Source: Candidatus Anammoximicrobium sp. (GTDB taxonomy: Bacteria > Planctomycetota > Planctomycetia > Pirellulales > Pirellulaceae). Taken from it: a DNA stretch of 34,567 nucleotides. Of this stretch, positions 23,965 through 32,130 are shown piece by piece; positions within the stretch are counted from its first letter, which is position 1; each line of letters starts with the position of its first letter. A model generated the notes under the pieces. The model worked only from the letters and a program-made list of their open reading frames with translations, did no database searches and had not been told where the DNA came from. The position numbers and the translations under genes are program-made. The stretch spans positions 1 through 34,567 of the forward strand of contig JAAYYU010000252.1 in the NCBI GenBank assembly GCA_012515235.1, given 5' to 3'.

Positions 23965-24072
23965 CGCACCGCGACGAGCAAGACGCCGGGCGGGGCCACT
24001 TGCCGAGCCCGGCGAAATCGAAGAAGATCAAGGCTTTCTGTCACACCAAAACGTCTGTCCCGGAACACGTTC

Positions 24073-24113
24073 GGAGGGCGGAATTCATTCCGACCGACGG
24101 GACTGAAGTCCGC
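24073..24113 (+). repeat. Dispersed hairpin repeat, copy 2
   Basis: GGAGGGCGGAATTCATTCCG followed by GGGACTGAAGTCCGC. It lies 109 bp after the two-domain hydrolase stop and 67 bp before the next gene, in the same orientation as the other three copies. Confidence 0.7.
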
Positions 24114-24179
24114 TTGGACGGATCAGTCGCGGCGTCGATCGGTGACAGGCAATCAGCTCGGAAAGGGGGCGCGCGGACA

Positions 24180-24812
24180 ATGGACATTGCCATCTTGGGA
24201 ACGGGCCGCGTGGGCGGCAAGCTGGGGCCGCGTTGGGCTGGCAAGGGCCATCGCATCGTGTACGGAGCGCCGGAAGTGGATTGTGCGGAAGTCCGGAAAG
24301 TCCTGGAGGAGTCCGGCCCGAACGCGGCCGCCGCCTCGGTCCGCGAAGCGGCCGCCGCCAGCCAGGTGATCCTGCTGGCGATCCCCTGGAACGTGACCCG
24401 CGGAGTGATCGAGTCGCTGGGGGCACTGGAAGGCAAAACCCTGTTGGATTGCATCAACCCGATCAAGCCGGATTTCTCCGGACTGAGTCCGGACGCCGCG
24501 CCCTCCACAGCGGAAGAAATCGCCGTCTGGGCGCCGGGGGCGAAGGTCGTCAAGGCCTTCAATACGGTCAGCGATGCGACGATGGGCAATCCCCGGTACG
24601 GGGGCCAGAAGGCGAGCATGTTCTTCTGTGGCGACGACGAGGGCGCCAAGCAGATCGTCCGCCAACTGACCGACGACTTGGACATGGAACCGGTGGACGC
24701 CGGACCGCTGAAGAACGCCTGTTATTTGGAGTCGTTGGGGATGCTGTATATCCACCTGGCCATCTTCGGCGGCTGGGGCGGTGAATGCGCCTTCCGATTG
24801 GTCAAACGCTGA
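24180..24812 (+). CDS. NAD(P)-binding reductase, COG2085 (F420 reductase-like)
   Basis: A 210-residue cytosolic Rossmann-fold protein of the family that includes NADPH:F420 oxidoreductase. MDIAILGTGRVGGKLG at 1-16 gives the dinucleotide loop GTGRVGG. VILLAIPWNV, KTLLDCINPI and KVVKAFNTVS are the family's conserved strand ends. Bacterial members often have no link to F420, so reducing a different substrate with NADPH is as likely. ATG 24180 starts exactly at the Rossmann strand; its ribosome-binding site is only a G-rich stretch (AAAGGGGGCG). The following gene starts 82 bp downstream on the same strand and may be co-transcribed. Confidence 0.8.
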   Translation: MDIAILGTGRVGGKLGPRWAGKGHRIVYGAPEVDCAEVRKVLEESGPNAAAASVREAAAASQVILLAIPWNVTRGVIESLGALEGKTLLDCINPIKPDFSGLSPDAAPSTAEEIAVWAPGAKVVKAFNTVSDATMGNPRYGGQKASMFFCGDDEGAKQIVRQLTDDLDMEPVDAGPLKNACYLESLGMLYIHLAIFGGWGGECAFRLVKR

Positions 24813-24894
24813 CCTCGGAAGGGCCAACAGCGGAAGAGAACGGCAACACAGCGGTGAAACGCTGACACGGGAAGGGAAGAGGGGGGAGAAGGCC

Positions 24895-26526
24895 ATGCTC
24901 GTTCGCGTTCTGGCGGCGCTGGTGCTGATGGTGTCCGTTTCCGTCTCGGCCGCAGACAAGACGCTGCCGCTGGACGTGCTGATCCGCGGCGGCCAGATCG
25001 TGGACGGCAGCGGGGCGCCCCCTTACTTGGCCGACGTCGGCCTGCGGGCGGGCAAGATCGTCCGGATCGGGCGTCTTGCGGACGTGGCGGCCCAGCGCAC
25101 GATCGACGCCGCGGGGCTGACGGTGGCGCCGGGCTTTGTCGACATGATGGGCCAGACCGCAACGCCTTTCCTGGACCACCCGGAATCGGCCCTGAATCTG
25201 CTCGGCCAGGGGATTACCACGATCATGGCTGGCGAAGGCGCCTCCGCTGCGCCGCGTTCGCCCGGCGCGAAGGGAGCCCGCTGGACGACCATGGCGGAGT
25301 ACCTGACCCTGCTGGAGAAGACCGGCATTCCGCTGAACGTCGCGCAGAACGTCGGGCATACCCAGGTGCGTTCGATCGTGCTGGGCAGCACCGACCGCCA
25401 GCCGAGTCCTGCGGAATTGGAGCGGATGAAAGACCTAGTGCGGGAAGCGATGGAGGCCGGGGCGGTCGGGCTGTCGACGGCCCTGATCTATCCGCCGGCC
25501 ACCTACGCGCGGACCGAGGAGCTGGTGGCGCTGGCCAAGGTGGCCGGCGAGCATGGTGGCCGATACTTTACCCACATGCGCAACGAGGGCGATCAACTGC
25601 TGGAGGGGCTTGAGGAAGCCCTCCAGATCGGTCTGGCTGCGGGCGCGCCGGTCCACGTCTTTCATCTCAAGGCCGCGGGCCAGGAGAACTGGGGCAAGAT
25701 GGAACTGGCGCTGGCGCGAATCAACAAGGCGCGCGCCGCCGGACAGCAGGTGGCGGCCGACATCTATCCTTATATCAACAACGGCTTGGGACTGCGGTCG
25801 TTTGTCCATCCTCGGCACTTCGCCCAGGGCCACGGTCCGTTCCTGAGCCGCCTGGCGGACCCGGCGACGCGGGCCGCGATCCGCCGCGAGATGGAATCCG
25901 AGCCGGGTTGGGAGAACTGGTTCCGGCACGTGGGGTACGACTGGAACCGGGTGGTCCTGGGAAGTATGTCGTCGGCCCCTTGGTCCGACCACAACGGCCG
26001 GAGTTTGGCCGAGATCGCACGGGCTTTGGATCGCGATCCGTGGGACGTCTTCTTCGACCTGCTCAAGACGTCCCCGTTTGCCATGCCGCAGAGCATGTCG
26101 GAGGACAACAAGATCCGGGCAATGCGCGAGCCGTTCGTCATGTTTTGCACCGACGTCGGGCCGGGCGGCTCCAGTCATCCGCGAGGCCACGGCTCGATGC
26201 CGCGCGTCCTGGGCCACTATGTCCGCCGCCTGGGCGCCCTGTCGTGGGAGCGAGCCGTGGCCCAGATGAGCGCCGTGGCGGCCGACGAACTGTTCGCGCC
26301 GGACCGCGGCCGGATCGCGGAGGGAAAGGCCGCCGATCTGGTCGTCTTCGATCCGCAGCGTGTCGGGGACAAGGCCACGTTCGCCGAGCCGCGCGCGGCG
26401 TCCGTGGGCATCCAGTATGTGCTGGTCAACGGCCAGCTGGTTTTTGAGTCCGGCGCCTATACGGGCGCGAAACCCGGCAAAGTTCTGCGCGGACCGGGCT
26501 ATCGCGCCCGCCGAGCCAGCGAATGA
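24895..26526 (+). CDS. Exported D-aminoacylase-type amidohydrolase
   Basis: 543 residues with a signal peptide (VRVLAALVLMVSVSVSAA, cleavage near residue 20). ATG 24895 has GGGAGAAGG just upstream. The amidohydrolase layout is clear: LDVLIRGGQIVDGSG at ~26-40, the strand-1 motif GFVDMMGQTA (80-89), THMRNEGD, VHVFHLKAAG, the late aspartate in FCTDVGPGG, and ADLVVFDP near the end. It belongs with N-acyl-D-amino-acid deacylases, which remove acyl groups from D-amino acids. The usual metal-binding HxH of strand 1 is replaced by MxG, as I recall for a subgroup with GFIDMLGQ-type motifs. The real substrate is therefore uncertain; a cyclic amide or peptidoglycan product is possible. The stop overlaps the next start by 4 bp. 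Confidence 0.85.
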   Translation: MLVRVLAALVLMVSVSVSAADKTLPLDVLIRGGQIVDGSGAPPYLADVGLRAGKIVRIGRLADVAAQRTIDAAGLTVAPGFVDMMGQTATPFLDHPESALNLLGQGITTIMAGEGASAAPRSPGAKGARWTTMAEYLTLLEKTGIPLNVAQNVGHTQVRSIVLGSTDRQPSPAELERMKDLVREAMEAGAVGLSTALIYPPATYARTEELVALAKVAGEHGGRYFTHMRNEGDQLLEGLEEALQIGLAAGAPVHVFHLKAAGQENWGKMELALARINKARAAGQQVAADIYPYINNGLGLRSFVHPRHFAQGHGPFLSRLADPATRAAIRREMESEPGWENWFRHVGYDWNRVVLGSMSSAPWSDHNGRSLAEIARALDRDPWDVFFDLLKTSPFAMPQSMSEDNKIRAMREPFVMFCTDVGPGGSSHPRGHGSMPRVLGHYVRRLGALSWERAVAQMSAVAADELFAPDRGRIAEGKAADLVVFDPQRVGDKATFAEPRAASVGIQYVLVNGQLVFESGAYTGAKPGKVLRGPGYRARRASE

Positions 26527-27695
26527 CCGTGAAACCGTTCAACTATTACCAGCCCACGGAGATCCGTTTCGGCCGAGGCCGGCTGCGGCAACTGGGAAAG
26601 GCCGCCGCCAGATTCGGCCGGCGGGCGCTGTTGGTCACCGTGCCGGCCGCAGAACCGCTCGGGCCGGCGATCGACAAGGCCCGGACGCTGCTGGAGTCGG
26701 CGGGCCTGGCCGTCGCGCATTTCGATCGCGTGGTACCCAATCCGACCACCGACAGCATTGCGGCGGGCGCGGCGCTGGCCCGCGAGCACCGGGCGGACGT
26801 GGTCGTAGGTCTGGGCGGCGGCTCCAGCATGGACACGGCCAAAGCGATCGCGGTGGAGGCCACGCATCCGGGCACGTGCTGGGATTACCTGTTCGACAAG
26901 GCCGAGCCGACGGAGAAGACGTTGCCCGTGATCGCCGTCAGCACCACGTCGGGCACCGGCTCGCACGTGACCCAGGTCGCGGTCGCAACCCAGACGCCAC
27001 GGGAAGAGAAATTTTACCTGTGCCACCCGCAGCTGTTTCCCCGGATTGCCGTCGTCGATCCCGAGTTGATGCTCACGGCGCCCCGCCAGGTGACTTCGAT
27101 GACGGGGTGGGACGCCTTCACGCACGCCTTGGAGGCCTATCTGCACAAGAGCAGTTCGCCCTACGTGCGACTGCTGGCCCTGGAGGCGATCGGGCTGGTG
27201 GCGGCCCACTTGCCGCCGTTGCTGGAGGACCTTGGCAACCTGGAATTGCGTTCGGCGATGGCGTGGGCCGACACCCTGGCGGGCCTGTGCATGGCCAACG
27301 CGGGCGTGACGCTGCCGCACAGCCTCGGCATGGCGATCAGCGGACGCTGGCCGCGCGTCGCTCACGGCCAGTCGCTGGCCGCCGTCTATCCGGCCTTTAC
27401 GCGGTACACGTGCCCGGCCGCGATTCCGCAGTTCGCCGCCGTCGGCCGGATCCTGAACCGGGAACTGAGCGGCGTCGCGGACGACGATGCCGCCGCGCAG
27501 TGCTGCGTGGAGATCGATCTGCTGCTGAAACGAATCGGCCTGTGGATCAGTCTGGAGGATCTGGGAATCCCGGCGGCGGAACTGGACGCGCTGGTGGCTC
27601 CGAGTCTGCGGCTGCCCGACTATCGGCACAATCCGCGCGTCGCCAGCGGAGAGGAAATCCGGGCCCTGCTGGAGGAGTGCCGCGTCCGCAGCTGA
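26523..27695 (+). CDS. Iron-containing alcohol dehydrogenase
   Basis: A 390-residue cytosolic NAD(P)-dependent dehydrogenase of the group III (iron-activated) family. The nucleotide loop GLGGGSSMDTAKA is at 97-107. All four metal ligands are present: Asp197 and His201 in GWDAFTHALE, His266 in TLPHSLG and His281 in VAHGQSL. The length is typical. ATG 26523 overlaps the stop of the amidohydrolase gene (ATGA), so the two are translated from one message. The coupling suggests the dehydrogenase acts on an alcohol or aldehyde derived from the same pathway, but the two proteins act in different compartments. No alternative start is better placed. Confidence 0.93.
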   Translation: MTVKPFNYYQPTEIRFGRGRLRQLGKAAARFGRRALLVTVPAAEPLGPAIDKARTLLESAGLAVAHFDRVVPNPTTDSIAAGAALAREHRADVVVGLGGGSSMDTAKAIAVEATHPGTCWDYLFDKAEPTEKTLPVIAVSTTSGTGSHVTQVAVATQTPREEKFYLCHPQLFPRIAVVDPELMLTAPRQVTSMTGWDAFTHALEAYLHKSSSPYVRLLALEAIGLVAAHLPPLLEDLGNLELRSAMAWADTLAGLCMANAGVTLPHSLGMAISGRWPRVAHGQSLAAVYPAFTRYTCPAAIPQFAAVGRILNRELSGVADDDAAAQCCVEIDLLLKRIGLWISLEDLGIPAAELDALVAPSLRLPDYRHNPRVASGEEIRALLEECRVRS

Positions 27696-27715
27696 GCAGG
27701 CGACCGGGACTCTCT

Positions 27716-27775
27716 GGCATCGCGGGATGGGGAGGGTGGAATTCACTCCGCCCTCAACGCGGACGGCAGTCCGCC
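27716..27775 (+). repeat. Dispersed hairpin repeat, copy 3
   Basis: GGCATCGCGGGATGGGGAGG, then GTGGAATTCACTCCGCCC and GCGGACGGCAGTCCGCC. It starts 21 bp after the dehydrogenase stop, between two converging genes. It shares the leading GGCATCGC..GGATGGG with the copy at 30513. Confidence 0.75.
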
Positions 27776-27831
27776 ATACGACCCACGAGTTCAGAGTCGA
27801 CGGAGCGCAAGTGCGTCGCCAAATCTGAGAT

Positions 27832-29130
27832 TCAGGGTTGCGGCGAGTGGGCGGCTTTGTCCAGCGCTGCGGCAGCGGCTTCGCGGGTTTCCTCGTTGTC
27901 GCTGCGCGCGAGTTCTTTCAGCACCGTTTGGGCGCGTTCGGTCTCGGCGTCCAGCACCAGCAAAGCTTCGGCCGCGTACTGCCGTGTCCAGAAGTTCGGC
28001 GAATCGAGCAAGGCGGCCAGTCGCGGGACGGTTCCGGCCGGGACTTGGATCTCCCCGAACACCTGGGCCGCGACCCACGGTTCGTCGTCTTCGGTCAGAT
28101 CGCTGAGAAGCGCTTCGACGGGCGTGCGGGACTGAGGATCCAGCTGCCAGAGTGTCTTGGCCGCCGGCGCGCGGGGCACGAATTTCGAAGGTTCCTGCAA
28201 CATCCGTTCGATGACAGGCGCTGCGTGGGCGGCCAGCGGCTTGAGTTGGCCCAGCGCGACGACGGCGTTCTGCCGGACCGGCTGGATCGGGTCGGACAGC
28301 GCGGCGATCAGGGCGGCGGCGGCTTCCTGGCCGATCGCCGGCCCGATTTGGCCCAGCGCCGCCGCGGCGTTGCGGCGGACGGAGGCCGCGCCGGTCTGCA
28401 GGCAACGCACCAGTTCGCCGGCCGCCGAATGGGCGTCGGGGCCGATCGCCCCCAACGCTCGGCAGGCCCAGTACTGGGTGTGGAAGTCGTCGCTGGACAG
28501 CATCTTCGTGACTTCGGGCACCGCGTCCTTGGCCTCGGGGCCGATGCCCAGCACGGCGTTGATGGCGTACCGGCGCGTTTCGGGGTCGTTTTTCCGGAGG
28601 ATCGCGATCAACTCGGGCACCGTGTCTTGGGCCTCCTTGCCGGCTCGGTAGATCGCCAGCATCGCCGCTCGCCCTTCCGCGGTCGCCGGCCGTTGCAAGG
28701 CCGGCCTCACGCGCGGCAGGGCCGCGCGGCCGTAACTGCCCAGGGCCAAGCCGGCCAACGCCCACACCGGACCGTGTTGCGTCGGCGTCTCGTCGGTCAG
28801 CCTGGCGGCCAGGGCGGGGATCGCCGCGTCCGGTTCCAGGGCCAGCTGACCGAGCGCCTGGGCGGCGGCCGCGCGGACCTCGCCCTCGCCCTCGCTCAAC
28901 GCCTGAATCAAGGCGGGGATCGCGGGCCGAGCCGATTCGCCCCGTCCGGCCAAGGCCTCGGCGGCCGCCACTCGCCCAATGGCGTTCCCGGCACTCAACT
29001 GCGCCGCCAGTTCCGCAACCGTCGGCTGCCGTGCAGATTCATCCGCGGCAACCGCGCTTCCGCCAGTCGCGGCCAGCAAGACGACGGCCACCCAATGCGC
29101 CACGGCCCTGACGGAGTATTCTGAGTTCAT
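27832..29130 (-). CDS. Exported HEAT-repeat protein
   Basis: 432 residues: a Sec signal peptide (VAHWVAVVLLAATGGSAVAA, cleavage ~28) followed almost wholly by HEAT/PBS-lyase-type helical repeats of about 31-37 residues. Clear units are EVRAAAAQALGQLAL, ETRRYAINAVLGIG, HTQYWACRALGAIG, SVRRNAAAALGQIG and PVRQNAVVALGQL; I count roughly ten. Such solenoids bind other proteins. No catalytic motif or anchor is present. It starts at ATG 29130, with GGGA ~10 bases upstream inside a small inverted repeat (TTCAAG 29131-29136, CTTGAA 29146-29151). Unlike the larger HEAT protein at 6951-9323, it has no receiver-like domain. Exported HEAT proteins are frequent in Planctomycetota, and their role is open. 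Confidence 0.85.
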   Translation of the reverse strand: MNSEYSVRAVAHWVAVVLLAATGGSAVAADESARQPTVAELAAQLSAGNAIGRVAAAEALAGRGESARPAIPALIQALSEGEGEVRAAAAQALGQLALEPDAAIPALAARLTDETPTQHGPVWALAGLALGSYGRAALPRVRPALQRPATAEGRAAMLAIYRAGKEAQDTVPELIAILRKNDPETRRYAINAVLGIGPEAKDAVPEVTKMLSSDDFHTQYWACRALGAIGPDAHSAAGELVRCLQTGAASVRRNAAAALGQIGPAIGQEAAAALIAALSDPIQPVRQNAVVALGQLKPLAAHAAPVIERMLQEPSKFVPRAPAAKTLWQLDPQSRTPVEALLSDLTEDDEPWVAAQVFGEIQVPAGTVPRLAALLDSPNFWTRQYAAEALLVLDAETERAQTVLKELARSDNEETREAAAAALDKAAHSPQP

Positions 29131-29227
29131 TTCAAGTCCCTATCCCTTGAAGTCCCGTCGCTGAAGACGCCCGAACGACAAAACGGCTTCGCGGCCCGGA
29201 TCGGCAATCCGTTCGACAAAAAGAAAC

Positions 29228-29452
29228 GCTGTTCCCGGCACCAAACGGGAAAAGGGTCTGTCGTGTTGCTGTTCATGATCGCACACTTCCACGACAAAGG
29301 GGTCAGGCTTACAGAATTCAATTTTGGCCGAGCCATGTCGTTGCCTACAGCTGGACCTACCATCGGCCAAAATTGAATTCTGTAAGCCTGACCCCAGCGC
29401 CGAGACGGTGATTTCATCAACAACGCAAAAAAGCAGCCTCTTACCGTGTGGT
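29228..29452 (+). repeat. 225-bp nested palindromic element, copy B
   Basis: The core is a perfect 33-bp inverted repeat, 29299-29331 and 29363-29395, around a 31-base loop. The arm begins GGGGTCAGGCTTACAGAATT. The left flank has GGCACCAAACGGGAAA (29237-29252); the right flank has CGGTGATTTCATCAACAACG (29405-29424). Both flanks match the reverse complement of copy A at the same distances from the core. It lies between divergent genes, within a 472 bp gap that otherwise holds no gene, so it may influence the promoters of the HEAT protein and epimerase genes. Confidence 0.8.
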
Positions 29453-29602
29453 GCTGCGTGCCGCAGTTTCCCGGATGCTGCCGTTGTCTACAATACGGGG
29501 ACGGCGTCCGGGCGCGAGTTTTTCGGATTCGAGCCGAGGCAACACGATCCGGACGCGTCTGTGGTCTCCCCAGGCAGTCTGATTTCACCGAGGTTTGACG
29601 CG

Positions 29603-30502
29603 ATGCGAGCATTAGTGACCGGTGCCACGGGTTTTGTCGGGCGCAAGCTCCTGTCACGGCTGCAGCGTCCCGTCGTGTTGTCGCGGGATGCGGCGGCCGG
29701 CGTGCGCTTGGGAAACGAGGTCCAGGTCGTCGCCTGGGACCCGCAACGCGAGCCTGCGCCGGCGGAGGCGTTCACGGACGTCGACGTCGTGTTCCATCTG
29801 GCCGGCGAGCCCGTCGCCGGAGGCCGCTGGACCGCTGCCAGGAAGGCCCGTATCCGCGACAGTCGCGTCGTCGGCACGCGGAACCTGGCGGACACGATCC
29901 GGCGACTGGCACGCAAACCCCAGGTGCTCGTATCGGCGTCCGCCATCGGCTACTACGGCGACCGGGGCGACGAAGTCCTGGACGAAACCGCTCCGCCGGG
30001 CGGTGATTTTCTGAGCGAAGTCTGCGTCGCCTGGGAACGCGAAGCGCAGGCCGTGGCCGAAGCAGGCGTGCGGGTGGTCAACGTGCGGCTGGGCGTCGTC
30101 CTGGGCCGGGATGGCGGCGCGTTACCGAGAATGTTGACGCCCTTCCGGCTGGGACTGGGCAGTCCGCTGGGCAGCGGTCGCCAGTGGATGTCCTGGATTC
30201 ACGTCCAAGACGTCGTCGGCTTGATGCTGCTGGCCGCTGCACGCGGGGACTTGCAGGGACCGCTGAACGCCGCCGCGCCCCAGCCCGCCACCAACCGGGA
30301 ATTCACCAAGGCCTTGGGCCGCGCGGTCCGCCGTCCTACGTTCTTGCCGGCCGTGCCCGCCGGCGTGTTGCAGTTGGCGCTGGGCGAAATGGCCGTCGTG
30401 CTACTGGCCTCCCAACGCGTGACGCCGCGTCGTGCCCAGGCAGCGGGCTACACCTTTGAGCATCCGGACCTGGAAGAAGCGCTGCGGGACGTGTTGCGCT
30501 AG
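29603..30502 (+). CDS. TIGR01777 family NAD(P)-binding epimerase-like protein
   Basis: A 299-residue short-chain/extended Rossmann protein of the YfcH/TIGR01777 family. GATGFVG at 7-13 binds the cofactor, SASAIGYYG contains the family's Tyr pair, QWMSWIHVQDVV is its typical mid-protein signature, and the C-terminal ~45 residues match the DUF1731 extension (SQRVTPRRAQAAGYTFEHPDL). Members are cytosolic and conserved, but their substrate is unknown. ATG 29603 starts the Rossmann strand and has GAGG ~10 bases upstream. The frame stays open back into the palindromic element, which cannot be coding. The gene converges with the nuclease gene. Confidence 0.9.
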   Translation: MRALVTGATGFVGRKLLSRLQRPVVLSRDAAAGVRLGNEVQVVAWDPQREPAPAEAFTDVDVVFHLAGEPVAGGRWTAARKARIRDSRVVGTRNLADTIRRLARKPQVLVSASAIGYYGDRGDEVLDETAPPGGDFLSEVCVAWEREAQAVAEAGVRVVNVRLGVVLGRDGGALPRMLTPFRLGLGSPLGSGRQWMSWIHVQDVVGLMLLAAARGDLQGPLNAAAPQPATNREFTKALGRAVRRPTFLPAVPAGVLQLALGEMAVVLLASQRVTPRRAQAAGYTFEHPDLEEALRDVLR

Positions 30503-30512
30503 GGCGTTGTCC

Positions 30513-30576
30513 GGCATCGCTGGATGGGTAGGGCGGAGTTCGTTCCGTCCTCAAGGCGGACTGAAGTCCGCCCTCC
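30513..30576 (+). repeat. Dispersed hairpin repeat, copy 4 (best preserved)
   Basis: Leading GGCATCGC..GGATGGG, then GGGCGGAGTTCGTTCCG, then the palindrome GGCGGACTGAAGTCCGCC (30555-30572) with perfect 8-bp arms. It starts 11 bp after the epimerase stop, 34 bp before the stop of the opposite gene. Confidence 0.75.
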
Positions 30577-30610
30577 GAGCGCCCAACTCAGGCTGGACAG
30601 AGCACGGGCC

Positions 30611-31600
30611 TCAACGCGGCGCCGCGTCCGGACGCGCGGCGATGCGGCCGGGTTGGCCGCCTTCATAGGCGCTGAATTCCGCCCACACCGGCAGGTGGTC
30701 GGACACTTCCAGGGCTTCTTCCATCGCCAGGTTGTATTGCCGCATGAAGTCGAAGATGCCCGCTCGCCCCGTGAACTCGGAGGTCGCCTGGCGTTGGAAC
30801 ACGAGGTTGTCGTATTGGGCCGTGCCGCGGGTGTTGGTCGGCGTACCCGACACGACCCAGGTCATGCCGGAGATCTGGCCCAGTTGGCCGAGGTTCTTGT
30901 CGTCCACGTTCAGATCGCCCAGGATGATCACGTCGTCCTCGCGGCGGCCATCGTCCCGTACCACTCGGACCACGTCGTCCAGGATGTCTAATTCCTCCTT
31001 GGTTTCATCCGGATCAGTGTGGATGTTGACCAGCGAAAACGTGAACGCCTGGTCGGGAGGGGGGCCGCGCACCCGGAACCATCCCACCAGCGGCTCGCGA
31101 TGCAACAGATCATCCGGGTCCGCGATGGTGTACAGTTGCGAACGGTCGACTTCGATCGTGGCCATGTCGAAAACGTAGGCGTACTGTTCGGTGCTGCTTG
31201 TCCTGCCCAGCCTGGGTCCGATGACGTAGTCGTAGTGAACGCCGGCCGAATTGATCAGTTCGACGAAGTTCGGCAGCAGGTCGTCGTCGGCCACGCGAAT
31301 CTCTTGAATTGCGACGAGATCGAAATTGCGGATGATCCGGGCCAGGACATCCATGACCTGGGGCTTGCTCGCTTTGGATTTGCCGAAGACCTGGATATTG
31401 AAGGTGGCCACGCGGACGGAGCCCGTCGAACGGGCAGGCGGCGGCGCGAGGGGATCTCGGGCCGGCGTTTCCTTGTTGGCCGTCTGGCCTTGGGGGGCAA
31501 TCTGGATGCCGTCGAGTCCCTGCAAGTCGAATCTTTGAAAGAAGACCCAGGCGGCGACGGCAGCGGCAGCGCCAAACAGCAGAGTCTTGATCTGTGGCAC
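30611..31600 (-). CDS. Membrane-anchored endonuclease/exonuclease/phosphatase (EEP) family protein
   Basis: 329 residues. GTG 31600 is chosen because AAGGAGG lies 7 bases upstream and it opens directly into a membrane anchor (TLLFGAAAAVAAWVFF). An ATG 39 codons earlier lacks both. After a Pro/Ala-rich linker (~35-65) comes a DNase I-like domain with the full metal and catalytic set: ATFNIQVFG, the glutamate in LVAIQEI, NIHTDPDE, GDLNVDD, QYDNLVF and a final SDHLPV. Such proteins cleave phosphodiester bonds in DNA, RNA or lipids. The anchor places this one on the outer face of the inner membrane, so scavenging of extracellular DNA or lipid phosphate is plausible. The final ~20 residues are Arg/Pro/Gly-rich. 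Confidence 0.88.
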   Translation of the reverse strand: MPQIKTLLFGAAAAVAAWVFFQRFDLQGLDGIQIAPQGQTANKETPARDPLAPPPARSTGSVRVATFNIQVFGKSKASKPQVMDVLARIIRNFDLVAIQEIRVADDDLLPNFVELINSAGVHYDYVIGPRLGRTSSTEQYAYVFDMATIEVDRSQLYTIADPDDLLHREPLVGWFRVRGPPPDQAFTFSLVNIHTDPDETKEELDILDDVVRVVRDDGRREDDVIILGDLNVDDKNLGQLGQISGMTWVVSGTPTNTRGTAQYDNLVFQRQATSEFTGRAGIFDFMRQYNLAMEEALEVSDHLPVWAEFSAYEGGQPGRIAARPDAAPR

Positions 31601-31958
31601 GGGCCCCTCCTTGGGCAGTAGTGCAAAGGGACTTCCCTGTCCGCTATCTGAAATTGTCGATCGGGGCGGCGCGCAAGGCGGAACCCGGTCGGGCGGGAGG
31701 ATAGTGAACCAGGGCAAATCCCACTAGATCAATTCGGCAGCAATCGCCAACGGCCCAACGGTGGGAGCAACCCGTTCGGGCTGCCGGAAGCGGGCGGTTT
31801 TTCCGCTCCGGGAATTTGACAACGTCCGGAATTGACCTAGGTTTCCATTGCAGAGCGGGTGCGTCGCGCGCACGGTCCGCTTCGGCGTCCGCGCCGTAAG
31901 CGACGCCGACGACTGGAGATGCGAACGAAGCAACGCAAGACAGGGGGGGGTAGCGGCC
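31601..31958. other. Upstream region of the Tad/Flp locus
   Basis: About 360 bp between the divergent nuclease gene and the first Tad-locus reading frame. A TTGACA at 31816-31821 is the only promoter-like word on the plus strand, and it has no good -10 box 17 bases on. I see no gene and no clear operator. Confidence 0.4.
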
Positions 31959-32069
31959 ATGTATCCGATCATCGCTCCGGACGCTGCAGCGACCTTTTTT
32001 GAGGCAGCGTGCCTGTTGACCACTGCATTGGCAGTGCTCATGAGCTATTTGCTGGGGGCCCGCTGCTGA
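31959..32069 (+). CDS. Tiny membrane peptide at the head of the Tad locus
   Basis: 36 residues, mostly one hydrophobic helix (AACLLTTALAVLMSYLLG). ATG 31959 has a run of eight Gs 9-16 bases upstream, a usable ribosome-binding site. The next gene starts 61 bp on. The position, where Tad loci often carry the Flp pilin gene, is suggestive, but the peptide lacks the pilin cleavage motif (Gly followed by xxxxEY) and is shorter than Flp pilins. It may be an unrelated leader or membrane peptide. Coding status is uncertain. Confidence 0.4.
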   Translation: MYPIIAPDAAATFFEAACLLTTALAVLMSYLLGARC

Positions 32070-32130
32070 CGCAGTGCTCGCCTGGGAAACAACCGTCTGC
32101 TTTCCGGGGCAAACAGGAGGGGGAAGAGCC

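Noticed and set aside
31724..32041. 105-codon minus-strand frame upstream of the Tad locus
   Set aside because: No ribosome-binding site, no motif, and it overlaps the membrane peptide frame, which has better signals.
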